From NCBI GenBank assembly GCA_002343075.1, contig DDRH01000006.1, forward strand, positions 136,242 to 200,241: 64,000 nt of DNA, written 5' to 3'. This DNA is from Phycisphaerales bacterium UBA2421 (GTDB taxonomy: Bacteria; Planctomycetota; Phycisphaerae; Tepidisphaerales; Tepidisphaeraceae). Shown piece by piece: positions 34,883 to 43,452 of this stretch (its first letter is position 1; each line of letters starts with the position of its first letter). The position numbers and the translations under genes were made by a program. The notes under the pieces were generated by a model that ran no database searches, was not told where the DNA came from, and worked only from the letters and a program-made list of their open reading frames with translations.

Positions 34883-36793
34883 ATGCCCAACCCGTCGCAC
34901 TTGCCACCCCGCCGTCAGCATGCCTTTGAATCGCTTGAAAACCGCCGGATGCTCGCCGCGCCGGAAATCGTGCCGATCAAGGCTCAGACGGTGCCCGCAG
35001 GAAAGTCGCTGTATGTTCCCATTGCGACCAACTACGATGGCAATGATCAGGTCGCCTACTCCGTTTCCACCACGCGGATGGTGGCCTCGGCGGAGTTCGT
35101 GCCGTCCGGAAACACTTGGATTCGGATTGACACAAACCTCGGCACAATGGACTTCCAACTCTTCGACGATCGCGCGCCCGATACGGTTGATCGCATGTTG
35201 GGACTGATTAATGCAGGCTATTTTGATGGATTGACGTTTCACCGGGTCGTCCCAGGCTTTGTCATTCAAGGTGGCGACCCCAACGGCGACGGGAGCGGCG
35301 GGCCGGGGGTTACTTTCGCCGACGAGTTTGATCCCGGTTCGATCTTCACCGGCGACGGGCAACTGGCAATGGCCAACAGCGGGAAGGACACCAACGGCAG
35401 CCAGTTTTTCGTCACTACCATCGCTCCCGGCAACTTCCAATCGCCGGGCGGGCCGCCTCGGTTTCTTGATTTCAATCACACGATCTGGGGCCAGCTTGTC
35501 CGCGGATCGACGACGCGCGATGGCATCATTAACACGCCCCAGGCGGTGGATCGTTCCGGCCAGGCGACCGGCGCGCCGGCCAGTACGGTGCGAATCAACA
35601 ATATCAGCGTCATTAAGAACCGCACCGATGCCGTGCTGCGTCTCGCCTCGACGGGCCGGCTGACCAGCGGCAATGATGATCGTGGCACCGTGACCGTGAC
35701 GGCCCGCACCGATCAAGGCAACGCAAGCACATCATTCCGTATCGCCGCGGTGGAGGATGCGTCCGACTCACCGGCAATTCTCGGGCCGATCAGCGACATG
35801 ACCACCCCGCGAAACCGCTCGCTCACGTTCACCCTCACCGGCACTGATACCGACGCACAAGACACCATCACCTTCGCCGCCGAGTTGATCGATACCTCGC
35901 TGGGCACGGTAACCACCAACGGTGCCGTTGTGACATTTACTCCGCGGACCAACTACACCGGCCCGGTGGATCTGCTCGTTGGCGCAGCACAAACCGGCGC
36001 CACCAGCCGAGGGTCGAGCCAAAACCCATTTGATACGCAGTTGATCCGCATCGGCGTTGGTGATGAATCGGCCGTCGGAATCGGCAATGGCACACTGAGC
36101 GGCCTCGCTGGCGCTGTCGGTAAAGGAATTGTGGTCGCAACGTTTACCGACGGGGACACCGCCGGCGGGCCGACCGATTGGAAGGCGAGCATCAACTGGG
36201 GCGACGGGGTAAGCAGCCGGGGGCGCATCAGTCAGGACTCCAGCGGCACATTCAGCGTAACCGGCGACCACAGTTTCGTGCGCCGAGCAGATAGTTATCC
36301 GGTGGAAGTGACCATTGAAGGATCGCGCGGGGCAAGGGAAATCGTGCGTTCAGTGATCAACGCGCGCGACATCGCCACGCTCAGCAGCAGGGGCACGCTT
36401 GTCGTCAATGGCACGAGCGGTCATGACTCGATCACGCTGAGAGTCGTCGGCGGAAAGGTGCAGGCGAGCGTGAACGGCGTCACCAAGCGATTCAACCTTG
36501 CCGACGTGAAACGCCTGCAAGTGACTGGTTATGAAGGAGATGACGCCATCACGGCAAGTGTTCGCTCGCGGGCGGCCACGATCGATGCCGGGGCCGGCAA
36601 TGATGTCGTCTCAACGGGTGACGGAAACGATGTATTGCTCGGCGGCGGCGGACGGGACCGGCTTAGCGGGGGTGGCGGAAACGACACGCTCGCAGGTGGC
36701 GCGGGCCGCGATGTGCTCGATGGCGGTGCGGGCACCGATACCGGCGTCGCTGCGTCTGACGACGAGCGCATTTCAATTGAGATACTTGCGTAA
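34883..36793 (+). CDS. Exported cyclophilin-type peptidyl-prolyl isomerase with RTX repeats
   Basis: About 636 aa from the ATG at 34883 (in-frame ATGs at 34850 and 34859 are also possible). The LEPR-XLL-type motif (FESLENRRMLAA) comes first. A cyclophilin domain follows at about residues 75-235: FHRVVPGFVIQGGDP, NGSQFFVTT and DFNHTIWGQLVRG, with the catalytic Phe-His-Arg start intact. Ig-like/cadherin-like beta domains occupy the middle. The C-terminus ends with nonapeptide Ca2+-binding repeats (GAGNDVVSTGDGNDVL, GGGRDRLSGGGGNDTL, GGAGRDVLDGGAGTD). Inferred: a secreted or surface foldase stabilised by calcium outside the cell. Confidence 0.9.
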   Translation: MPNPSHLPPRRQHAFESLENRRMLAAPEIVPIKAQTVPAGKSLYVPIATNYDGNDQVAYSVSTTRMVASAEFVPSGNTWIRIDTNLGTMDFQLFDDRAPDTVDRMLGLINAGYFDGLTFHRVVPGFVIQGGDPNGDGSGGPGVTFADEFDPGSIFTGDGQLAMANSGKDTNGSQFFVTTIAPGNFQSPGGPPRFLDFNHTIWGQLVRGSTTRDGIINTPQAVDRSGQATGAPASTVRINNISVIKNRTDAVLRLASTGRLTSGNDDRGTVTVTARTDQGNASTSFRIAAVEDASDSPAILGPISDMTTPRNRSLTFTLTGTDTDAQDTITFAAELIDTSLGTVTTNGAVVTFTPRTNYTGPVDLLVGAAQTGATSRGSSQNPFDTQLIRIGVGDESAVGIGNGTLSGLAGAVGKGIVVATFTDGDTAGGPTDWKASINWGDGVSSRGRISQDSSGTFSVTGDHSFVRRADSYPVEVTIEGSRGAREIVRSVINARDIATLSSRGTLVVNGTSGHDSITLRVVGGKVQASVNGVTKRFNLADVKRLQVTGYEGDDAITASVRSRAATIDAGAGNDVVSTGDGNDVLLGGGGRDRLSGGGGNDTLAGGAGRDVLDGGAGTDTGVAASDDERISIEILA

Positions 36794-36814
36794 AGCCGCC
36801 ATCGACCGAACGCT

Positions 36815-37351
36815 TCAAGCGGCCTTTGACTGCCGCGGATCGGGTGCAAGCTGCGCAGCGAGCTCGGCGGCACCAATCGCGGCGTTCACGTCAAGGCACA
36901 CCTTCACAGGCTGGCGCGCGTGCTCTACAAAGAGCACCGGCCCCGGCACCGCTGCATTGCCAGCGGCCAGGCACGCGTCGATAGCGGCCTGATCCACCGC
37001 GATCACCTCTCCCAATTGGTCAATCAGAATGCCCGCCTGAAACGAAACTCCGGCATGATTGAGATCGACAATGATGATGCACTGCTCTGGCTCACCGTTG
37101 ATCGCTGGTAATCCCAGCTTGCTTCGAAGATCAACCACCGGCAAGGTTTGACCACGCAAATCAATCGCTCCTTTGACATGCGCAGCAGGATTCGGAGTGG
37201 GCGCGATCTCCATAAACCCGACGATCTCCCGCACGCGGGCGATATCCAGGCCGTAATGCGCTCCGCCGATGGAAAATGTGATGCATTTTCGAACAGCGCC
37301 CGCAGGCGGTGCCGCGCTAGCTGGCTTTTGTTGCTGGCTTGCCTGGTTCAT
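36815..37351 (-). CDS. cheW: CheW-like chemotaxis adaptor
   Basis: 178 aa. GAGGTGAT lies about 6 nt before the ATG. The CheW double-barrel pattern is clear: CITFSIGGAHYGLDIARVREIVGFMEI, PNPAAHVKGAIDLRGQTLPVVDLRSKLGLP, CIIIVDLNHAGVSFQAGILIDQLGEVIAVD. An extra Ala-rich N-terminus (about 20 residues) and an Ala-rich C-terminus flank it. It normally bridges receptors and CheA. No receptor, CheA or CheY gene is in the window, so it is either a detached part of a chemosensory array or works in another signalling complex. Convergent with the cyclophilin gene. Confidence 0.92.
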   Translation of the reverse strand: MNQASQQQKPASAAPPAGAVRKCITFSIGGAHYGLDIARVREIVGFMEIAPTPNPAAHVKGAIDLRGQTLPVVDLRSKLGLPAINGEPEQCIIIVDLNHAGVSFQAGILIDQLGEVIAVDQAAIDACLAAGNAAVPGPVLFVEHARQPVKVCLDVNAAIGAAELAAQLAPDPRQSKAA

Positions 37352-37513
37352 CGACGGATCACCTCGTGTTGTTTCGATAGCAGCGGCCGAAGGGCAATGG
37401 TTGCCGGTCGGCGGAGAAGCACGCTTGGAGGTTTATCGTCGGAATGTGTGGGCCGGTTTGCAGCGGACTACGAGTATGGCCGTGACGGAGATAATCGGAC
37501 GTGCCGACTCGAC

Positions 37514-38653
37514 TCAGACGGTTTCTGTCTCGCCCCAAGGCTCGTCCGATGGCATCACCACAATATCATCTTCATGCAACTGGCAATACACGCGATCGCC
37601 CTCATGCACCGCATACTCCGCCGCACTTTCGTTGGCCACAACGGCGGTGAGGCGCAGGCCGTCGTCGGTGACGACTACAAGCTGGTCGGTCGCGCCCTTG
37701 AAAAGCTCCTCGACCACCTTTGCCTGAAACACATTCGGCCCGTCCGGCTGGTGCTTTTCGATGCGCACTTTCTCCGGGCGGATGGACACCATGATGCGGC
37801 CGGTATCGAGCGGGAGGTCGCGCGTCTCGACAACCACGTTCAGGCAATCGCCGATGCGCAGCGTGGAGTCTTGCTCGCCGCGTTCAATGAGCGTGGCGGG
37901 CAGCAGATTGGCCTGGCCGATGAAGTTTGCGACGAATGCGGTCTGCGGGCGGTGATAGATCTCATCGACGCTTCCAAGTTGCTCGATCACCCCGCGGTTG
38001 ATGACTGCGATGCGGTCGGACATGGTCAGGGCCTCTTCCTGATCGTGGGTCACGAAGATAAACGTGATGCCCACCTTCTGCTGGAGGCGCTTTAACTCAA
38101 TCTGCATGCTGTGGCGAAGCTTGGCGTCGAGCGCGCTGAGGGGTTCATCGAGCAGCAGGACGCGCGGCTTGTTAACAATGGCGCGCGCAAGCGCCACCCG
38201 CTGCCTTTGCCCGCCGGAGAGCTGGCCAGGTTTGCGCTGTTCCATGCCCGCCAGGGCCACCATATCCACGGCCTGCGCCACCCGCGGGCGAATCTCGGAC
38301 TCGGCGATGTGCTTCATTCGAAGGCCAAATGCGATGTTGTCCCACACCGTCAGATGCGGAAACAGCGCATAGCTCTGAAACACCTGATTAACATCCCGCT
38401 TGTAAGGCGGTGCGTGGGTCACATCCTGCCCGTCCAGCAGCACGCGGCCCGTTGTCGGCGATTCAAACCCGCTGATCATGCGCAACATCGTCGTCTTCCC
38501 GCACCCGCTGGGGCCGAGGAAGGTCATAAACTCACCGTTGCGGACATCGAGCGAAACATTGTTCACCGCAACAAACTTCCCAAACTGCTTGGTAACGCTA
38601 TCAAGCCGGACAGCGATGTCGGACGAGTTGGGTTGCGTGGATTCGGAGTTCAT
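37514..38653 (-). CDS. potA: Spermidine/putrescine ABC transporter ATPase (PotA)
   Basis: 379 aa. Walker A GPSGCGKTT, Q-loop (VFQSYALFPHLTV), signature LSGGQRQRVALARA, Walker B VLLLDEPLSALD, H-loop (FVTHDQEEA), then a TOBE-type C-terminal domain (VSIRPEKVRIEK). Typical of polyamine and related type I importers; it energises the PotBC permease from the cytoplasmic face. Last gene of the four-gene transcript potC-potD-potB-potA. The 162 bp downstream before cheW contain no gene that I can see. Confidence 0.93.
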   Translation of the reverse strand: MNSESTQPNSSDIAVRLDSVTKQFGKFVAVNNVSLDVRNGEFMTFLGPSGCGKTTMLRMISGFESPTTGRVLLDGQDVTHAPPYKRDVNQVFQSYALFPHLTVWDNIAFGLRMKHIAESEIRPRVAQAVDMVALAGMEQRKPGQLSGGQRQRVALARAIVNKPRVLLLDEPLSALDAKLRHSMQIELKRLQQKVGITFIFVTHDQEEALTMSDRIAVINRGVIEQLGSVDEIYHRPQTAFVANFIGQANLLPATLIERGEQDSTLRIGDCLNVVVETRDLPLDTGRIMVSIRPEKVRIEKHQPDGPNVFQAKVVEELFKGATDQLVVVTDDGLRLTAVVANESAAEYAVHEGDRVYCQLHEDDIVVMPSDEPWGETETV

Positions 38654-38670
38654 CGGTCAATCAGTTTAAG

Positions 38671-39801
38671 TCAAACGATCGCGCCTTGCTTGCGCGTGGA
38701 AAAATAATATGCCACAACAAACATGCCCATCAGCACCATCCCGAGCGCCGCGCCAAGCGGCCAGTTGCGCCCCTGCCCGACGAACTGGTTAACGATGACA
38801 TTGCCGATCAGTTGTTCACGCCGCCCGCCTAGGATGTCATTGACGGCGAACATGCCGATCGCTGGCACAAATGTGATTACCACGCCAGCCATCACCCCAG
38901 GCCACGTGAGCGGAAGAATGACGGTGAAAAATGCGCGAAACGGGTTGGCCCCTAGGTCGAACGACGCTTCGATCATTGATTGATCCAGCCGTTCGCAACT
39001 GGTGTAGATGGGGAGAATCATAAAAGGGAGATAGGTGTAAACCAGCCCAATCATCACTGCGGTCGTGCTCGGAAGGAGGTCGAGAGGCTGGGTGATGACC
39101 CTGAAGTAGAGGAGAATATCGTTAAGCGTGCCCTGCGTGTTGAGAATTCCAACCCAGGCATAAGTTCTGATGAGAAAACTCGTCCAGAAGGGCACCATGA
39201 CCAGCAACATCAGCAGGTTGCGCCACCGCTCGGGAGCACGGCCCATGAAGAATGCCACCGGATAGCCGACCACCACGCAGATAAGCGTGGACCAGACTGC
39301 GTAGTCAATGCTGACGACAAATATCTTGAACATCGTCAGATCGCGGCGCTCGTCCTGCTGTGCCTGGGTCAGGGTTTCAGGGTCTTTTGCCTCGACGCGT
39401 GAAACGACATGGTGGCGGAAGACGCCCCAGCCAGTACAGACGAAAATCACGACTGCTGCCAGTCGCCATCGCCGGGCGGTCCAGTCGCCGAGCCAGCCCC
39501 AGGCGCGGCCGATGAGGTGCAAGATCCCCAGCCCGACCCCCGCCAAGGCTGTTGCGCCCAGGGCGGCGATCGCTAAAGCCTTGGCCAGAGCGAAGTTAAG
39601 GATGCTCTTGTATGCGTCGGTGCTGGGCGAAAACACCACCCCGGCCCCGTCGGCGGGCTTGCAGAAACTGTAGACGACCATGATCGCCACTGGCGCAATC
39701 ACAAACACCGCAAGCCAAAGCACCAGCGGCGCGAGCAGGAGCCACGCGCCCGCCCGCGGTCGTCTGCCAATCGGTCTTGCGTCGGAATCGGCCGCTGCCA
39801 T
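38671..39801 (-). CDS. potB: Polyamine ABC transporter permease (PotB)
   Basis: 376 aa from the ATG at 39801; the longer frame back to 39870 would overlap the potD stop region. At least six membrane helices and the EAA loop (EASFDLGANPFRAFFTVILPLTWPG) that contacts the ATPase. About 80-100 residues longer than typical PotB because of an extra helix pair and linker near residues 60-150 (ALAGVGLGILHL, WRLAAVVIFVCTGWGVF). Inner-membrane component working with PotC. Confidence 0.9.
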   Translation of the reverse strand: MAAADSDARPIGRRPRAGAWLLLAPLVLWLAVFVIAPVAIMVVYSFCKPADGAGVVFSPSTDAYKSILNFALAKALAIAALGATALAGVGLGILHLIGRAWGWLGDWTARRWRLAAVVIFVCTGWGVFRHHVVSRVEAKDPETLTQAQQDERRDLTMFKIFVVSIDYAVWSTLICVVVGYPVAFFMGRAPERWRNLLMLLVMVPFWTSFLIRTYAWVGILNTQGTLNDILLYFRVITQPLDLLPSTTAVMIGLVYTYLPFMILPIYTSCERLDQSMIEASFDLGANPFRAFFTVILPLTWPGVMAGVVITFVPAIGMFAVNDILGGRREQLIGNVIVNQFVGQGRNWPLGAALGMVLMGMFVVAYYFSTRKQGAIV

Positions 39802-39870
39802 AGTCTCAGCCCACAAATCACGAGCAGGGTTCGAGGCGAGCCTACACCCGCCCCGAAGCCGACTCGCCAC

Positions 39871-40914
39871 TCACAGTTCGCTTTTCAGTTGCGTCATCAT
39901 CGCGTCGATCTTGCCTGCCATGTCACCAATGTCATGAAACAGATCGAGTTTTGGATCGCCCTGCGGATAACTCGCAGGGTTGTTTCTCTGTTCGTCGGTC
40001 AGCAGCTTGCGTGCTTCGGTGTTCGGGTTGGTATACGGAAAATCATCGCTGATCAGCTTGCTCACCTCAGGTCGAAGGATGTAGTTAATGAACTGATGCG
40101 CGGCATCGGCATTCTTGGCACCCTTCGGAATCGCCAGGCTGTCAATGAACTGGTGAGTACCCTCGATGGGCAAGATGTATTGAAACTTGGCATCTTCCGC
40201 GAACAGCAGTGCCGCCTCACCCGACCAGACGATGCCCAGATCGGTATCACCATTGAGAAGCGAAGTTTTCGGGCTGTCGCTGTCGAAGATCTTCACCAGC
40301 TTAAGCCATTTGCGCACGATCGGCTTTGCCCGCTCCAGATTTGCATCCGTCACATCGTTCGGGCCGATGCCTTCTGTCGCCATCGCCCATGTCACGATTT
40401 CGCGACCGTCGTCGAGCACGACCAGCCTGTTCTTAAACTTCTCCTGGAAGAAATCGGCGTAGCCCCGGATCGGTTCTGTCACCTTCTCGGTATTGACCAC
40501 AATTCCCACCGTGCCACTCATCCAGGGCACGCTGAATCTGTGGCCTGCATCATGCGACATTTTGCCAAACGCAGGATCGAGGTTGCCAAGGTTGGACAAC
40601 TTTCCATGGTCGAGTGGTTCAAGCGCGTCCTGCTTGATCAACGCCTCGACCACATATTCCGAGGGCTGCACGAGGTCATACTTCGTGGCGCCGGCGAGGA
40701 GTTTGCTGAGCATCTCTTCATTGCTGGCGTACGACTCATAGTTGACTTTGATGCCAGTCTCGGCCGTGAAGCCATCGATCACACCCTGCGGGACGTACTC
40801 CGACCACGCAAAAAGATTCAGTTCCTTGTTCTGGGCCGATGCGCTCGCACCCGCAAGCCCTGCCGCCGCAACAGCGACCGCCAAACACCTCGACACAAAG
40901 CGTTGTAAACTCAT
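39871..40914 (-). CDS. potD: Polyamine ABC transporter substrate-binding protein (PotD)
   Basis: 347 aa with GGAGG before the ATG and a signal peptide to about residue 28 (ending SASAQ). Mature protein: LNLFAWSEYVPQGVIDGF, YDLVQPSEYVVEALIKQ, VPWMSGTVGIVVNTEKV, LDDGREIVTWAM and DLGIVWSGEAALLFAED are the classic PotD/PotF segments, with the aromatic and acidic residues that clamp polyamine amines. Periplasmic receptor of this importer. Polyamines as ligand are inferred from family resemblance. Confidence 0.93.
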   Translation of the reverse strand: MSLQRFVSRCLAVAVAAAGLAGASASAQNKELNLFAWSEYVPQGVIDGFTAETGIKVNYESYASNEEMLSKLLAGATKYDLVQPSEYVVEALIKQDALEPLDHGKLSNLGNLDPAFGKMSHDAGHRFSVPWMSGTVGIVVNTEKVTEPIRGYADFFQEKFKNRLVVLDDGREIVTWAMATEGIGPNDVTDANLERAKPIVRKWLKLVKIFDSDSPKTSLLNGDTDLGIVWSGEAALLFAEDAKFQYILPIEGTHQFIDSLAIPKGAKNADAAHQFINYILRPEVSKLISDDFPYTNPNTEARKLLTDEQRNNPASYPQGDPKLDLFHDIGDMAGKIDAMMTQLKSEL

Positions 40915-40938
40915 ACAAACCTCCGAGAAAAGTGGACT

Positions 40939-41991
40939 TCAGTGCGCGGTTCGCCTCTTAATAATCTCCATCGCAATCACAGCCACCGCCGTCAGTGCGA
41001 CCAGCAACGTAGACACGACCATGACCAGCGGGTTGGGAAACTTCACCGTGCTGTAGACGCGAATCGGGAAAGTCTCGGCGCGGGCGCTATATGTGAAAAA
41101 TGTCACGACAAAGTCATCCAGCGAAAGCGTAAACGCCATCAACGCCCCGCTGACGATGGCCGGAAACAGAAATGGCACAATGACTTTTCGGAACGCCACC
41201 AGCGGCGTCGCGCCGAGATCCTGTGCCGCCTCTTCCAGCGAAGGATCAAGCCCCGAGAGCCGCGCCTGTACGGTGATCATCACATAGGGAAAGCAAAATG
41301 TAATGTGAGCGACGATCACGGTCAGGTAGCCGGTGCCCCAGTTGATCGTAGAAAACAAGATGAGCAGGCTGATGCCCATGATGATCTCGGGCACGATCAT
41401 CGGCACAGCGACCATCGTGTTAAGCAGGCGCGACAGCGGGTAGTTAAATCGAAACAGCATCCATGCAGCGACCGTACCAATGATCGTTGCAAACACCGTC
41501 GCGATACAGGCGATCAGAAGCGAGTTAAACATCGCGCCAATGATCGGCCCCACGCTGTCGCGGACGCGCGCGTCGAGCGGTCGAATGCGTTCCGCGGCAA
41601 CCGCGGCGCCCATGGCGTCGAGTATCTTGCGCGGCCCACGCTGATACCACGATTCACCCTCGCCAAGGCTCAGTTTTAGCTCGCGCACGCTCCCGTACCA
41701 GAAAAGTTGATACCACTTAAACGTCGCCCCGCTCCACTCGTTATTAAACCATTGCCGCCGCTGGATCGTATCGTCGAGCGTCGTGATCATTGGCGCCGCC
41801 GCCAGTGCCTCGGCATCGCGTTGTTCGTTGCGGGGAGGGGCATCGTTAAAGCTGGCAACTGCGAGGAGGATGATCGGGATATAAAGAAAAACCAGGACCA
41901 GTGCCGTCCACCCGCCGAGCAGAAGATTGACCAGCTTCATACCCGATGGCAGGCGCGGTCGTCGAGCGGCGTTCGGCGGCGAGTGCGACAC
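40939..41991 (-). CDS. potC: Polyamine ABC transporter permease (PotC)
   Basis: Up to 350 aa. A GTG at 41991 or an ATG at 41940 may be the start. The longer form was kept because the extra 17 codons have coding-like third positions, but neither has a good ribosome site. Six helices with the EAA motif (LEEAAQDLGATPLVAFRKVIVPFLFPAIVSG). An extra extracytoplasmic segment of about 90 residues between the first and second helices (from FNDAPPRNEQRD) makes it longer than E. coli PotC. First gene of the pot transcript. Confidence 0.9.
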   Translation of the reverse strand: MSHSPPNAARRPRLPSGMKLVNLLLGGWTALVLVFLYIPIILLAVASFNDAPPRNEQRDAEALAAAPMITTLDDTIQRRQWFNNEWSGATFKWYQLFWYGSVRELKLSLGEGESWYQRGPRKILDAMGAAVAAERIRPLDARVRDSVGPIIGAMFNSLLIACIATVFATIIGTVAAWMLFRFNYPLSRLLNTMVAVPMIVPEIIMGISLLILFSTINWGTGYLTVIVAHITFCFPYVMITVQARLSGLDPSLEEAAQDLGATPLVAFRKVIVPFLFPAIVSGALMAFTLSLDDFVVTFFTYSARAETFPIRVYSTVKFPNPLVMVVSTLLVALTAVAVIAMEIIKRRTAH

Positions 41992-42048
41992 ACGCGTAAT
42001 CTATCGCAAAGCCAAGCCGACAGGCAATTTCGGCCCGCGCGAGCGCGA

Positions 42049-43452
42049 TCATGCCCCGGTGAATCCCTCCGCCGACCACTGAATTGCCTGTTCCTCGGTG
42101 GCAAATCGGATGAACCCGCGCCCTCCGGGGCGACCATTCCCGCTGTCTTTCCAGCCGCCAAATGGTAACTGCGATGGCGAAAACGTCGTGGGCAGGTTTG
42201 CGTACACATTCCCCGCATCGAGCCGACTGCAAAACCGATCAAACCTCGCCCTGTTGCGCGTGAATACCGCCGCGGTGAGGCCGAAGGGTGTGCCGTTGTG
42301 TAGCCCGAATAGTTCCTGCTCAGAATCGACCGCGATCACCGCCACGATCGGCGCAAACAGCTCATCGCAAGCGAGCGCTGCCCCCGATGCCTTCGCCGCT
42401 GAATCAAACAATACCACCGCAGGCTCGACATAATAGCCCACCTTGCCATCCACACTCGCGGGCGCATGTCCCCGCTTGAGCCAGTGCCCCTCATTCAAAT
42501 CGATCAGCCGTCGATATCGTTCATACGCCGCGTCACTCACAAGCGGGCCAAGCCTGGTCGTTTCCCACAGCGGATCGCCCGGTGTGAACTGGTGAATCGC
42601 AGGAAGCAATTTATCGATGAACGGAGACAATACTGCCCGCTCGACGATGATCCGGCTTGTCGCATTACATCGCTGCCCCGCGGTGAGGCAGGCGGCTTCG
42701 GCGCACATGTCGGCGGCGCGTTGCAAGTCGGCATCATCGCAGACGATCGCGGCACATTTGCCACCCAGTTCGAGCGCAACATCCTTTGATAAATCGTCCG
42801 CGGTCGCTTTCGCAATCGCCCGCCCTGCTGCAACGCTGCCAGTAAAGCCGACGGCGCGGATGCGCCGGTCGCTGCATAACTGCGCCCCTTCGGCGGCCGC
42901 ACCCTGCACCAACCCAAAGACGCCCTCCGGCAGCGCCGCGGACATCAGCTCGGCATATCGCGCGCACACATTTGCCGCAGCGGGGGCCGGCTTGAAAATG
43001 ACAGAGTTACCCGCTGCAAGATACGCCAATATCTGGCCATGCGCCAGGTGCACTGGAAAGTTGAACGGCCCAATGACCGCCGCCGCCCCGCGGGCGCGCC
43101 TTCGGACGACTGCCGGATGCGGCGCGCCGGGGGGACACTCATCCGGCAGATATCGCGCCGCATCCGAGAAAGTCAGCTCAAACTTTGCAATCACGGCGCC
43201 GAGTTCGCCCGCGCACTCTCGAACGCACTTACCGGTTTCCCGGGCGATGCCGCGCGCCAATTCATCGCGCGCGACTTCAATCTTCATCTGTGCCGCACGC
43301 AGCGATTCAATCCGATCGCTCAAGGGCGTTGCGCTCCACGCTTCAAACGCCGCCGCCGCTGCAGCGATCGCCGGCTCGACTTCGGTGGGTCGAACTTCCG
43401 GAAACTCAAATGACAGGTCGCCGGGGCTCTGGTTTCTCCATGATGGTGTCAT
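42049..43452 (-). CDS. Aldehyde dehydrogenase, succinylglutamate-semialdehyde-dehydrogenase-like (AstD-like)
   Basis: 467 aa. NAD-binding and catalytic motifs: GPFNFPVHLAHGQILAYLAAGNSVIFKPA, GFTGSVAAGR, the active Glu in LELGGK and the nucleophile Cys in GQRCNATSR. The GPFNFPxHL/HGQI spelling is characteristic of AstD. The last step of arginine succinyltransferase degradation is therefore the closest assignment, yet no other ast gene is present. The ATG overlaps the TGA of cobA-hemD, so it is translationally coupled to tetrapyrrole synthesis, which is unexpected. The substrate could be another semialdehyde. Confidence 0.88.
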   Translation of the reverse strand: MTPSWRNQSPGDLSFEFPEVRPTEVEPAIAAAAAAFEAWSATPLSDRIESLRAAQMKIEVARDELARGIARETGKCVRECAGELGAVIAKFELTFSDAARYLPDECPPGAPHPAVVRRRARGAAAVIGPFNFPVHLAHGQILAYLAAGNSVIFKPAPAAANVCARYAELMSAALPEGVFGLVQGAAAEGAQLCSDRRIRAVGFTGSVAAGRAIAKATADDLSKDVALELGGKCAAIVCDDADLQRAADMCAEAACLTAGQRCNATSRIIVERAVLSPFIDKLLPAIHQFTPGDPLWETTRLGPLVSDAAYERYRRLIDLNEGHWLKRGHAPASVDGKVGYYVEPAVVLFDSAAKASGAALACDELFAPIVAVIAVDSEQELFGLHNGTPFGLTAAVFTRNRARFDRFCSRLDAGNVYANLPTTFSPSQLPFGGWKDSGNGRPGGRGFIRFATEEQAIQWSAEGFTGA

